This document shows, piece by piece, positions 19,732 through 28,921 of a stretch of DNA of 64,000 nt. Under the pieces are notes generated by a model. The model was given only the letters and a program-made list of their open reading frames with translations. It was not told the DNA's origin and made no database searches. The DNA comes from Natronorubrum halophilum (GTDB taxonomy: Archaea; Halobacteriota; Halobacteria; Halobacteriales; Natrialbaceae): NCBI RefSeq assembly GCF_003670115.1, contig NZ_QQTY01000001.1, positions 62,001 to 126,000 on the forward strand, given 5' to 3'. The position numbers and the translations under genes are program-made. Numbering within the stretch: the first letter of the stretch is position 1; each line of letters starts with the position of its first letter.

Positions 19732-21042
19732 TTATTGCCTACTGAACGTTTTTCTGACGCCGTCCGCAGCGGTCTCGATGGCTTCTTCGGGAGTCAGGTT
19801 TCCGGCGCGCATGTCGTCGAGTGGCTGGTAGATCTGTTCCATGTATTGGGTCGTTCTCGGGGTCGAGGGCGGCCGAAGGAACTCGTCTTCCTCGACCATC
19901 TCGTGGAAGATCTCGAGCGTCTGCGACCACGTCTCGGAGTCGCGGAGGTCGTCGCTTTCGATCGCCGTCTTGCTGGCGGGAAGGTGTCCGGCGTCGTACC
20001 CCCACCGCGGATTGAACTCCTGTGTGAGCAGTCGAATCGTCTCGATCGTGTCCTCGAGACGATCCTGATCGCGGTCCTCGCTCTGCGGGATGATCATCAT
20101 GTGACTCTCACCGAGCGTCACGGGGTCGGTCGAGCCCGGCATGACGAACGGTTTCGTCATCCCGAACTCGAATCCCGTTTCGCGAACGACGGTGATGTGC
20201 CACGATCCTTCGAGCCGCATGCCGACCTCACCTCGATTCCAGGCGTCCCAACCGGTGTCCGGATCGACGGGTGCCCACTCCCGTTCGTGAACCCAGTCGT
20301 GCATCTCCTGGACGACCGCCAGCCCGTCGTCCGTTTCGAACGCCGGCTCGTAGTCGTCCTCGAGAAGTCGTCCGCCTCTGCTGGCGAGCATCATTCGCAT
20401 CACTTCGACTCCTTGGTCGGCTTCGAAGAAGTCGAACGCGTAGTGATCCGTGTTTTCGACGATTGCGTCGGCCGCATCGGTGAACTGTTCGGGCGTCTCC
20501 GGCGGGTCCTCTGGATCCAACCCGGCTTCCTCGAAGATTTCCTTGTTGTAGTAGAGGCCGAACGGGTGGCTATCGAGCGGGACGGCGAGTTGCTCGCCGT
20601 CGACGACGCCACCCTGAGCGACTTCCTCGAGGTACGGTTCCGTCCCGATATCGTCGGTGACTGGCACGAGGTTGTCCTGGTACTCGTCCATCATCCGCGA
20701 GTGCATGATCGCGAGATCCGGTGGATTGCCGCCGACCATCGACGTGTACAAACGACCGTAGTACTCGTCCCACGGCACTCGCTGCCGATTGATATGCAAG
20801 TCGCCGCTCTCGTTAATCTCGTCGACCATCGCTTCCATGACGTTGCCGTCACCGCCGCCGAACAGCGTCCAGTACTCGACGCCGTCCTTGGATCTGCCGA
20901 CGAACCCCGTACAGCCAGCAAGTCCGGCAAGACCGGCAGCACCCGTCGCCCGAAGTAACCCCCGGCGACTGACGGATCTCGAGCCGTGACGATGGCTCGA
21001 GCGAGATCTGGATGGTCTCCTCTCTTTGTCACCTGTGCTCAT
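19732..21042 (-). CDS. Extracellular sugar-binding lipoprotein of a CUT1 ABC transporter
   Basis: A 436-residue solute-binding protein. The N-terminus has a twin-arginine motif (SRRGLLR, about 25-31) and a lipobox LAGC with C44, so it is exported folded and lipid-anchored outside the cell. The mature part has the extracellular solute-binding family 1 fold. The substrate is not readable; the GH2, GH127 and GH4 genes downstream point to arabinose- or galactose-containing oligosaccharides. First gene of the run that extends to the glycosidases. Confidence 0.9.
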   Translation of the reverse strand: MSTGDKERRPSRSRSSHRHGSRSVSRRGLLRATGAAGLAGLAGCTGFVGRSKDGVEYWTLFGGGDGNVMEAMVDEINESGDLHINRQRVPWDEYYGRLYTSMVGGNPPDLAIMHSRMMDEYQDNLVPVTDDIGTEPYLEEVAQGGVVDGEQLAVPLDSHPFGLYYNKEIFEEAGLDPEDPPETPEQFTDAADAIVENTDHYAFDFFEADQGVEVMRMMLASRGGRLLEDDYEPAFETDDGLAVVQEMHDWVHEREWAPVDPDTGWDAWNRGEVGMRLEGSWHITVVRETGFEFGMTKPFVMPGSTDPVTLGESHMMIIPQSEDRDQDRLEDTIETIRLLTQEFNPRWGYDAGHLPASKTAIESDDLRDSETWSQTLEIFHEMVEEDEFLRPPSTPRTTQYMEQIYQPLDDMRAGNLTPEEAIETAADGVRKTFSRQ

Positions 21043-21065
21043 ACACCACTATCAATCAAATATAT

Positions 21066-21075
21066 CCATATATAT
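21066..21075 (-). promoter_or_regulatory. TATA box of the 16-21 kb transporter operon
   Basis: An AT-rich ATATATAT stretch is centred about 28 bases before the ATG at 21042, consistent with a leaderless transcript. Confidence 0.55.
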
Positions 21076-21245
21076 TTTACGCTGTTTTACCGTTTGATAC
21101 GGCCATCGTAATAGTGGTAAAATCCGAATAGTAACCGAACCGATATGACGAGGACTGCGGGTGAAATGAGTGAGACGAGTCCGGGCTGTCGAACGTGACC
21201 CGACGCCGAAACCGAGACGAACGACGCTTCGCCGCCGATCGTCGG

Positions 21246-22019
21246 TCAGAACGCGCTGTCGGCGAACCCGCCGTCGACGGTGAGCACCTCGCCGGTGACG
21301 AACGAGGACGCGTCGCTCGAGAGGTAGATCGCGGCCCCGATCAGTTCCTCGCGCTCGCCGACGCGCCCGAGCGGCGTTCGCTCGTCGATTCGATCCCGCT
21401 TGTCGGTGCCCTCGGCGTAGGTGTCCGCGTTCTGTGGCGTGATGAAAAAGCCGGGGGCGATCGCGTTGACCCGGATCTCGGGGGCGAGTTCCTTGGCCGA
21501 AGCGCGGGTAAACGCCTCGACACCGCCTTTGGCCGCCGAGTACGCCGGCAGATTCGACATCGACAGTCGCGCCGCGAGCGAGGAGATGTTGATGATACTT
21601 CCGCCCGCGTCCATCGCGGGTGCGAACGCCTGAGTCACGCGACGCACGCCGTCGAGTGCGACGTCGGTGACGAAATCCCAGTCGTCGTCTCCGATTCCGA
21701 GAACGGTCTCCCGAGAGATCGCTCCCTGCGAGGCGACGACGACGTCGATTCCGCCGAACGTCTCCTCGGCGACCGCCCGGACCCGATCGAGCGATTCCCG
21801 ATCGGTGACGTCGCAGGTGACTCGAGCCGTCTCAGCGCCGCGCTCCTCGAGGAGGGTTGCGGTTTCCGCGACCGCATCGTCGCTTCTGCTCGTCGCGATA
21901 ACGTCCGCTCCGTCGGCCGCGAAGCCGAGCGCGATCGCTTGCCCGAGGCCGCTGGTCCCGCCGATAACGATCGCACGCTTGTCCGCGACGGTCACTGGAG
22001 TGTGGGAATAGTCGTCCAT
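21246..22019 (-). CDS. Short-chain dehydrogenase/reductase
   Basis: A 257-residue classical SDR. The cofactor motif GGTSGLGQ lies at about 19-26, the NIS.S catalytic serine region at about 148-152 and Y-x3-K in AYSAAKGG. The C-terminal TVDGGF is typical of 3-ketoacyl reductase-like and gluconate/KduD-like enzymes. In this setting it could oxidise a sugar (for example arabinose) or act as a mannonate or deoxygluconate oxidoreductase; sequence alone does not decide. It is divergent from the GH51 gene with 135 bases between the starts. A very long frame continues upstream, but the ATG at 22019 gives the normal SDR N-terminus. Confidence 0.87.
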   Translation of the reverse strand: MDDYSHTPVTVADKRAIVIGGTSGLGQAIALGFAADGADVIATSRSDDAVAETATLLEERGAETARVTCDVTDRESLDRVRAVAEETFGGIDVVVASQGAISRETVLGIGDDDWDFVTDVALDGVRRVTQAFAPAMDAGGSIINISSLAARLSMSNLPAYSAAKGGVEAFTRASAKELAPEIRVNAIAPGFFITPQNADTYAEGTDKRDRIDERTPLGRVGEREELIGAAIYLSSDASSFVTGEVLTVDGGFADSAF

Positions 22020-22118
22020 ACGACAGCCAATCGCATCCGATCCTATGAACGTTTTCATCGGCGATCTACACGATAATCCGGCGGGCCGATCGAACGCTGC
22101 GACGAGCGCGACCCGAAG

Positions 22119-22126
22119 TATTAATA
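22119..22126 (+). promoter_or_regulatory. TATA box of the GH51 gene
   Basis: The sequence ATTAATAC is about 32 bases before the ATG at 22155, placing the transcript start a few bases before the codon. Confidence 0.5.
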
Positions 22127-22154
22127 CCGATATGTGCGAATACCGAGTCAGTGC

Positions 22155-23666
22155 ATGACTGACGCACGCATAGCGGTTCATACTGCGGCGAGTATCGACC
22201 GAATCGAACCCGAAGTACACGGTCACTTTGCCGAACACCTCGGCCGCTGCATCTACGACGGGATCTGGCACAGCGACGGCGCCGACGAGACCGGCTTCCG
22301 TGAAGACACCGTCTCCCTTCTGGCCGACCTCGACCTCCCCGTCCTTCGATGGCCGGGCGGCTGTTTCGCCGACGACTACCACTGGGAAGACGGCGTCGGA
22401 CCGCGGGACGAACGACCGCGCCGTCGGAACCTCTTCTGGGCGCAGGGGCCGGAAGAGGCGCCCGAGGAGTCGAACGCTTTCGGCTCCGACGAGTTCCTCG
22501 AACTCTGCGAGCGCATCGGTACCGAGCCCTACCTCGCGGCGAACGTCGGCTCCGGCGACCCGCAGGAGGCGGCGAACTGGGTCGAGTACTGCAACTACGA
22601 CGGCGACACCGAACTCGCGGACCGACGCCGGGAAAACGGCCACGAGGAGCCGTACGGCGTCAAATACTGGGGTCTCGGAAACGAGAACTGGGGCTGTGGC
22701 GGCCGGATGACGCCCGAACAGTACGCCCGTGAGTATCGTCGGTTCGCGACCTACGTCGGAACCATGGATAACCTGATGCTCGACCACGAACTCGAACTCA
22801 TCGCCTGCGGGTTCGAGGGCCACGAGTGGAACCGCCGCTTCCTGGAAGAGGTCAGCGGCGCGCCGTGGGGAGCGTCGTTCCCGCTCGACCACCTCACATT
22901 GCACCACTACTACGGTCGCACGATGACCGTCGCCGAGTCCGACGAGGACCAGTACGACACCTTCCTCGCCGACGCCCTCGAGATGGAAACCCACATCGAG
23001 AAGATGGCCGCGGCGATCAACGCGGTGGCGACGACCCGCGACATCGGCGTTATCGTCGACGAGTGGGGCTCCTGGCACCCCGAGGCCACGGCCGACAACG
23101 GCCTCGAGCAACCCGGAACCGTCCTCGACGCGCTCTCGGCGGCGGCCGTCCTCGATATCTTCAACGACAACAGCGACGTCGTGACGATGTCGAACATCGC
23201 CCAGACCGTCAACGTCCTCCAGTGTCTCGTCGAGACCGACGCGGACGACGCCTGGGCGCGTCCAACCTACCGCGTCTTCGATCTCTACGCCCCGCACAAG
23301 GGCAACGAAGCCGTCCAGACGACCGTCTCCGCGCCGAGTCGCGAACTCGTCGACGACAGCGAAGACCGCGAACTGACCCTCGTCCGTGCCTCCGCCTCGA
23401 TCGGCGACGACGAGACGTACGTCACCCTCACGAACCTCGACTGTCGCGAGGACCACACCGTCGAGATCACCCTCGAGGGCGCGAGCCTCTCCGAAGGCGA
23501 CGTCCGCGCCGAAATCCTGTTCGCCGATCAGGAGCCCGATCTCGAGGTCACGTCCGACAACGCCGACGCGTTCACCGCCGCGGAGCTGGCGGTCTCGGTC
23601 GACGGCGACGGCTCGATCGTCGCGGAACTGCCGCCATCGACGGTCGCGGCGGTCACCATCGAGTAA
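22155..23666 (+). CDS. Alpha-L-arabinofuranosidase, glycoside hydrolase family 51
   Basis: A 503-residue GH51 enzyme that removes arabinofuranosyl side groups from arabinoxylan or arabinan oligosaccharides. The acid/base is E177 in GLGNENWG, the nucleophile E303 in IVDEWGSW, with the RWPGGCFADDYHW substrate-site stretch at 65-77. A C-terminal beta domain follows (about 400-503). There is no signal peptide, so it is cytoplasmic. I chose ATG 22155 over a GTG 21 bases upstream because of promoter spacing. A 45-base piece of its 3' end recurs exactly at 62048-62092. Confidence 0.93.
   Translation: MTDARIAVHTAASIDRIEPEVHGHFAEHLGRCIYDGIWHSDGADETGFREDTVSLLADLDLPVLRWPGGCFADDYHWEDGVGPRDERPRRRNLFWAQGPEEAPEESNAFGSDEFLELCERIGTEPYLAANVGSGDPQEAANWVEYCNYDGDTELADRRRENGHEEPYGVKYWGLGNENWGCGGRMTPEQYAREYRRFATYVGTMDNLMLDHELELIACGFEGHEWNRRFLEEVSGAPWGASFPLDHLTLHHYYGRTMTVAESDEDQYDTFLADALEMETHIEKMAAAINAVATTRDIGVIVDEWGSWHPEATADNGLEQPGTVLDALSAAAVLDIFNDNSDVVTMSNIAQTVNVLQCLVETDADDAWARPTYRVFDLYAPHKGNEAVQTTVSAPSRELVDDSEDRELTLVRASASIGDDETYVTLTNLDCREDHTVEITLEGASLSEGDVRAEILFADQEPDLEVTSDNADAFTAAELAVSVDGDGSIVAELPPSTVAAVTIE
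23544..23588 (+). repeat. 45-base exact direct repeat (copy inside GH51)
   Basis: This part of the GH51 coding sequence is identical over 45 bases to 62048-62092. Similarity stops abruptly on both sides. Confidence 0.9.
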
Positions 23667-23818
23667 CTGACAGCCGCTCCGACCACCCATAGCACGTTTT
23701 CGACTCGAGCGAAACTCTACTCGAGTTCGACGCGGTTCGGTCCGTTCTCTCAACTGCTACTCGAGTCGATCGTTTCCGGAGATCGGCAGTCGCTCCCGGG
23801 AACGCCCCCTCTCCGTTT

Positions 23819-23923
23819 CGAGCGGACGCGACGAACTGCCTCGAGTTCCTCGCGCAACCGTTCGCGGTCGACGATGGTCTGACTGGTCGGTTTCGGAAGC
23901 GCGTGCTCGTCGATGATTCTCAG
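23819..23923 (-). pseudogene. Remnant of an IclR-family regulator gene
   Basis: On the minus strand 35 codons encode an IclR effector-domain signature: IIDEHALPKPTSQTIVDRE, then a charged helix (RLREELEAVR). The intact IclR protein at 62.1-62.9 kb has ILTEHGLPALTSQTITDRE at the matching place. Here a stop codon (23924-23926) immediately precedes the fragment and the frame degenerates after it into low-complexity arginine/serine codons. The DNA-binding domain is absent. It faces the GH51 gene tail to tail, as the intact gene faces a GH51 fragment at 62 kb. Confidence 0.75.
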
Positions 23924-24486
23924 TCATGTTTTGGAATCGAGAACGTGTTTCGGGTATCGGTGCACGTTAAACCACTGTAATCCATTTAACCAGCATAATG
24001 TCCACTACTAGCGTTCGACCGCACCTGTTGCAGTCGCGACGACGAGCAGGCAACGAGCGTGTATCGTGGCAAAATATAATTCTGTTATACAGAACAGTTT
24101 TGGTCCTATCGAGACGGATGGATGGATGTTACCGAATGTCTTTCACGAGTCGATTCGAATTCGTTTACAGAAGTACGCCTGTAACGGACACTGGCTTGAG
24201 TCCACTCGCGTTCGCGGTTCCACCCGCCCGACCGCCGACAGACGCGCTGGGAGGACAGTTTTGCGCGTTCGACGGCGAAAACTAAATCGGGCCTCGGCCT
24301 TCGAGACGCGTTCTCCGCGTATCGTGTGGTGCCGAGTCGCGTTCTCAAATACGGAATGGCGTTCTGTATCAGCCAACCGACTAATGTTACCACTTAACGA
24401 ACGACTCGGTGAGCACGCCGAACTGCCGTGAGTATCCGTCGCTGTCCTAGTTTTCGGTCATACTCGGTATCTAGTCGGGCGCAATA

Positions 24487-24493
24487 CTTATTA
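24487..24493 (+). promoter_or_regulatory. TATA-like box of the stress-protein gene
   Basis: CTTATTA-type sequence is centred about 28 bases before ATG 24517. Confidence 0.45.
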
Positions 24494-24516
24494 TTTGCGT
24501 GAGTGAACGTCGCGCC

Positions 24517-24975
24517 ATGGATCGTGCACTCGCGGTAGTCGAATCGACCGATTCCGCCAAGCGATTGGTTCGGGACGCCGGCGAGCTCGTGGCACAAACC
24601 GGTGGCGAACTCGTCCTCCTCGCGACGATGAACGAAGACGAGTACGAACACACGCTCGAGACGATGTCGACGATCGCCGACGTCGAAGGCACGTCGTACT
24701 CCTCGGCGGACGTCACGGAAAGCGGACGGCAGTTCGTCAGGGATATCGCCGAGACTGAACTGACCGATCTCGACGTCGAGTACGAGCCGCTCTGTATCGT
24801 CGTCGAAGACGGCCAGCGGGCGCGACGGATCGTCGCGACCGCGGCGGAACGCGACTGCGATCACGTTTTCGTCACGGGGCGGAAACGCTCACCGACGGGG
24901 AAAGCGATCTTCGGCGATACGGCACAGCGCGTGATTCTCGACTTCGACGGCCCCGTCACCGTCGTTACTGACTGA
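24517..24975 (+). CDS. Universal stress protein (UspA) family
   Basis: A 152-residue single-domain Usp fold. The N-terminal strand (RALAVVEST) is followed by the C-terminal nucleotide-binding-type stretch G-R-K-R-S-P-T-G-K-A-I-F-G-D-T-A, close to the family pattern G-x2-G-x9-G-S. Such proteins bind ATP or act as small regulators under stress. It has its own promoter and no operon partner; its place in a sugar island may be incidental. The ATG at 24517 was preferred over an upstream GTG because of TATA spacing. Confidence 0.8.
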   Translation: MDRALAVVESTDSAKRLVRDAGELVAQTGGELVLLATMNEDEYEHTLETMSTIADVEGTSYSSADVTESGRQFVRDIAETELTDLDVEYEPLCIVVEDGQRARRIVATAAERDCDHVFVTGRKRSPTGKAIFGDTAQRVILDFDGPVTVVTD

Positions 24976-25078
24976 CGTCGGGACCGCCGACCATCGGCGG
25001 CCGGCGGAAACGCGTCCGGTTCGTACACTTCCGCGGACGGATCGGTCCTGGTACGGAGTACGGTCCGCATCACGTACG

Positions 25079-25084
25079 TTTATG
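25079..25084 (+). promoter_or_regulatory. TATA box of the second GH4 gene
   Basis: TTTATG lies about 28 bases before the ATG at 25110. Confidence 0.5.
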
Positions 25085-25109
25085 CCCGTGTATCACACAC
25101 AGTGGGACG

Positions 25110-26564
25110 ATGGCTCAAGCGATTCACTCGAGCACAGCGGTCGATCCGAACGACATCACGATCGCGTACCTCGGCGGTGGAAGCCGGCAGTGGGCGCCGA
25201 ACCTCATCCAGGACCTCGCGCAGTCGGACCTCGACGGACGGGTACGGCTCTACGACGAGTACTACGAGAGCGCGGAACGGAACGCGCGATTCGGGAACTG
25301 GGTGCAAGAGCGGGAGGGCGCGGTTGCCGACTGGTCGTACGAGGCGACGGGTTCGCTCGAGACGGCGCTCGCCGGCGCGGACGTCGTCATCCTGTCGACC
25401 CAGTACGATCCGGCGGAGACGTTCGTCCACGACCTCGACGTTCCCGAACGGTACGGCATCTACGGCGCCGTCGCGGCGACCATCGGACCCGGCGGCATCT
25501 TCCGTGCGATGCGGACGGTCCCGCTCTACCGCACGTTCGCCGCCGCGATCCGCGAGCACTGTCCCGACGCCTGGGTGTTCAACTACACGAATCCCGTCCA
25601 CTTCGTGACGCGAGCGCTGTACGACGAGTACCCCGACATCAACGCGCTCGGCCTGTGTCACGAGGTACTCGGTACCCGCCACCGCCTCGCGCGCTACGCT
25701 CGGGAGCACCTCGACATGGACGCGGAGCGGAGCGACGTCTCGGTTAACGTCAAGGGGATCAACCACTTCACGTGGGTCGACGAGGCGCGCTGCAAGGGCG
25801 TCGATCTCTGGCCGGTGCTCGAGGAACTCCGCGACGGCGCGGAGGGCCACCGGACGTTCACGACCGAGGACCTCGCCGACGAGAACGTGTTCGTCGACAA
25901 CTGGCAGGTGACCTGGGAGCTGTTCCGCCGGTTCGGCGTCCTCCCCGCCGCGGGCGACCGCCACCTCGTCGAGTACGCGACCTGGTTCATCCGGGACGGC
26001 AAGGAGGGACTCAACCGCTGGGGCGTCAAGCGTACCGGAAGCGACTACCGGGCCAAACACTGGACGCCCGCCGAGTCGGACCAGACGACCGACGTCGAGG
26101 CGTGGCTGACCGGCGAGCGCGAGTTCGAACTGAGCGAGTCGAACGAGGTCTTCGTCGACATTCTCGCGGCGCTCGCGGGGCGGGACGACTACGTGACCAA
26201 CGTCAACCTGCCGAACACGGGCCAAGTATCGGACCTCCAGAACGACGCGGTCGTCGAGACGAACGCGCTCGTCCGGGCGAACGAGGTCAAGCCGATGGCG
26301 GCCGGCGGCTTCCCGCGTCCCGTTCGTAGCGTCATCCGCGGACACATCGACACCATCGAGACGGTCATCGAGGCCTCCGCCGACAGCGACGTCGACGACG
26401 CGTTCCAGGGATTCCTCATCGACCAGCAGATCCGCACCCTTCAGACCGAGGACGCCCGCGAGCTGTTCGCGGAACTCGTCGCCGCGGAGGAATCGTACTT
26501 ACAGGACTGGGATCTCGAGGACTCGGCCGTTCTCGAGGAAGCTGACGCCTACCCCGTCGAGTAA
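25110..26564 (+). CDS. Glycoside hydrolase family 4, CHE-motif subgroup (alpha-glucuronidase/galacturonidase candidate)
   Basis: A 484-residue GH4 enzyme dependent on NAD and a divalent metal. The dinucleotide motif is GGGS (22-25), N161 sits in NYTNPVHF, the metal site is C183-H184-E185 and H219 is in GINHFTW. A CHE tripeptide is associated with alpha-glucuronidase or alpha-galacturonidase members rather than with MelA (CHS) or phospho-glycosidases (CN.P, CD.P). Released glucuronate would feed uxaC and uxuA encoded nearby, and no GH67 or GH115 gene is present. No signal peptide. The assignment within the family is inferred from this motif and the neighbourhood. Confidence 0.8.
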   Translation: MAQAIHSSTAVDPNDITIAYLGGGSRQWAPNLIQDLAQSDLDGRVRLYDEYYESAERNARFGNWVQEREGAVADWSYEATGSLETALAGADVVILSTQYDPAETFVHDLDVPERYGIYGAVAATIGPGGIFRAMRTVPLYRTFAAAIREHCPDAWVFNYTNPVHFVTRALYDEYPDINALGLCHEVLGTRHRLARYAREHLDMDAERSDVSVNVKGINHFTWVDEARCKGVDLWPVLEELRDGAEGHRTFTTEDLADENVFVDNWQVTWELFRRFGVLPAAGDRHLVEYATWFIRDGKEGLNRWGVKRTGSDYRAKHWTPAESDQTTDVEAWLTGEREFELSESNEVFVDILAALAGRDDYVTNVNLPNTGQVSDLQNDAVVETNALVRANEVKPMAAGGFPRPVRSVIRGHIDTIETVIEASADSDVDDAFQGFLIDQQIRTLQTEDARELFAELVAAEESYLQDWDLEDSAVLEEADAYPVE

Positions 26565-26701
26565 CGTCTTCGTTGGCGATCCGTTTTCGAATCCACGTCA
26601 CGGTAGCTGCGCCCCTTCTCGAGCGACGCTCGCGTTACGAACGCGTCGCTGACCGGGTATCGAGCGACCAACGTGACGTGAAGATCGAAATCCGCGCGGG
26701 T

Positions 26702-28762
26702 TCAGACGGGTTCGTCGTCGTCGACAGACTTCGCGTGGCGAGCCCGGATCCGCGGGTTGCTGATGCGGTCCAGCGCCTGGGCGATGAGGATCAGCCCCAT
26801 CGAGAGCCCGATGATGAACAGCGTCGGCGCGAGGATGTAGTGAATCTGCCCGACGGAGTAGAGGGCGTGTGCCTCCTCCGCGTTGTTGAGGACGACGCCC
26901 CAGTTCTGCGTGCTGACCGGGAGGAAGCCGAGGTAGTACAGGGCCACCGAGGCGAAGATGATGTTGCGCGCGTGGTTGGCGAGGTTGATGAGGACGTACG
27001 GCCAGATGTTGGGGAGGATATCCTTGACGATCGTCGAAACCGTCCCGACGCCCATCGAACGGGCCGCTTCGACGTACTCCTGGCTCCTGACCTTGAGCAC
27101 TTCGGAACGGATCGACCGGCCGAGCCCGCCCCACGCGGCGACCGAGAGCACGAGACCGACCATCGCCGGATGGCGCGGTTCGATGATTGCCGCGATGACG
27201 ATAATCAGGGGGAGACCGGGGATCGAGACGACGATGTCACAGAGCGTCATGAGGACTCGGTCGGTCGTTCCGCCGCGGAATCCGGCGGTCGCGCCGATGC
27301 CGACGCCCAGGACGACTGTTGCGATCGCGCCAGCGGTGATCATGATGAGGACGGGCGTCGTTCCGTGAACCATCAGCGAGAGGATATCGGCTCCGGTGTT
27401 CGTCGTCCCCAGCGGGTGTGAGAGATTTCCGTCGAGCGGGGACACCCAGGTTTCGAACGTGGCGGTCGGGCTGTGAACGAACCGCGGCCCGAGCGTCCCG
27501 AGCAGGACGAACGCGATCGTGATCGTCACGCCGAGGAAGCCGCGCCAGTCGCTCAGCACGATCTTCGCCGGTGCGTAGATCGACCGATCGAACTTCCGGT
27601 ACAGCACGTCCCTACGGTCGACGTCGATCGCCCGCTCCTCGCCGAAGAACGCGTGGTCGGTGGTGCCGCCGTCCGCTCGCGGCTCCGTAGTGTTGTTCGT
27701 CAGCCGCCGGATGTAGCGCTTGAACTGCGTTCGCAGCGGGACGCCCGCGGAGCTGCCGTACACCTGCATGTCGTCGCCGCCGGTCTTCGCCCGCGGATCG
27801 ATGCGGCTGTACGTGAGGTCCGCGACGAACATCGCGATGACGACCGTGATACAGATCACGGTGAACCCACCGACCATGAGCGGGTAGTCGCGGTTTTGCA
27901 CGCCCTCGAACATATACCACCCCATCCCGCGGTAGGTGAATATGTCCTCGAGGATGATCGAGCCGCCGATCATGAAGCCGATCGTCAGCAGCAGACCGGT
28001 GTAAAGCGGCAGCAGGGCGTTTCGCATGACGTATCGCAGCGCGATTCTCGTCGGCGGGAGCCCCCGAAGGCGAGCGACGCGAATGTGATCGGCGCCCAGG
28101 ACGCTGATGGAGTTCCCGCGCATGCCGAGCGAGGCGGCCGCGCCCGTAACGATCAACGAGAGGACCGGTAACGAGGCGTGGCGTAACGCGCCGAGGACGA
28201 ACTCGGCGTTGAGCCCGATATCCGCGCCGCCCGGGTACCGCGCGCCGGTGGGGAACCAGCCGAGCTGGTAGGCGAAGACGAACGACAGGAGGAGCGCGGC
28301 GACGTAGTACGGCGTCGAACTCTCGATGACGGCGACGACGGTCATCGCGGTGTCGAACTTCGAACCCTCGTAGTAGGCCATGATCGCCCCGAGACAGATG
28401 CTCGTCACGAACGTGATTATCATCGCGATGGACATGTAGAAGATCGTCCACGGCACCGCCTCGGCGAGGATCTGGTTGACCGACTGGTTCTGGGATAGCG
28501 AGTGGCCGAGATCACCCTGCAACATCGAGGACATGTATTCTACGTACTGCACGTGCATCGGATCGTCCGGGTGGATGTTTATCGTGAGTTCGACCAGTCG
28601 ACGAGCGGCGTCCGGATTGCTCGGATTATCCGACAGCATCTGCGCGTACATCGCCTCGAACGGATTCCCCGGCATGAACCGCACGAGCACGAACGTCAGG
28701 TGAAACACGACGAGGATGGTTAACACTCCCTGGCCGACTCGCTTGATTAGCCAATTGGACAT
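26702..28762 (-). CDS. Fused OppB-OppC permease of a peptide/oligosaccharide ABC transporter
   Basis: One uninterrupted 686-residue frame. Residues 1-330 are a complete OppB/DppB-type permease (N-terminal LIKRVGQGVL, six helices, ending near RIDPRAK at 320-326). A hydrophilic linker (331-400, acidic and threonine-rich) follows, and residues 400-686 are a complete OppC/DppC-type permease with its ATPase-docking loop (EAARSMG near 570). The two halves are normally separate genes. An internal ATG at 27769 (M332) could allow separate OppC translation, but no stop precedes it. Likely partners are OppD/OppF at 38.3-40.5 kb and the OppA-like lipoprotein at 42-43.8 kb. Confidence 0.88.
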   Translation of the reverse strand: MSNWLIKRVGQGVLTILVVFHLTFVLVRFMPGNPFEAMYAQMLSDNPSNPDAARRLVELTINIHPDDPMHVQYVEYMSSMLQGDLGHSLSQNQSVNQILAEAVPWTIFYMSIAMIITFVTSICLGAIMAYYEGSKFDTAMTVVAVIESSTPYYVAALLLSFVFAYQLGWFPTGARYPGGADIGLNAEFVLGALRHASLPVLSLIVTGAAASLGMRGNSISVLGADHIRVARLRGLPPTRIALRYVMRNALLPLYTGLLLTIGFMIGGSIILEDIFTYRGMGWYMFEGVQNRDYPLMVGGFTVICITVVIAMFVADLTYSRIDPRAKTGGDDMQVYGSSAGVPLRTQFKRYIRRLTNNTTEPRADGGTTDHAFFGEERAIDVDRRDVLYRKFDRSIYAPAKIVLSDWRGFLGVTITIAFVLLGTLGPRFVHSPTATFETWVSPLDGNLSHPLGTTNTGADILSLMVHGTTPVLIMITAGAIATVVLGVGIGATAGFRGGTTDRVLMTLCDIVVSIPGLPLIIVIAAIIEPRHPAMVGLVLSVAAWGGLGRSIRSEVLKVRSQEYVEAARSMGVGTVSTIVKDILPNIWPYVLINLANHARNIIFASVALYYLGFLPVSTQNWGVVLNNAEEAHALYSVGQIHYILAPTLFIIGLSMGLILIAQALDRISNPRIRARHAKSVDDDEPV

Positions 28763-28921
28763 TGTTAAATGTTACTACAGAACTCCCTCCCCGAGCTAAT
28801 AAAATTACTGTTTCGGTGCATGCGGACCGCCCGAAAACCGAACGCGGAGGTCCCGCATCGCCACCACTCCCCGACGCGGACGCGACGTCCGCCGTCGAGC
28901 GCGCGATTTCGGGCGGCCGGC

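Larger units (their letters stand above)
23667..24516. other. Intergenic region containing an IclR remnant
   Basis: About 850 bases between GH51 and the stress-protein gene. It holds the IclR fragment described separately. The rest (23930-24490) is of lower GC content and shows no recognisable gene. Confidence 0.5.

Noticed and set aside
22020-23753. N-terminal extension of the SDR frame across the GH51 gene
   Set aside because: It is antisense to GH51 and has no family similarity; the SDR start at 22019 fits the family.
27767-27769. Internal ATG as a separate start for OppC
   Set aside because: Possible, but no stop codon precedes it, so the simplest reading is a single fused chain.
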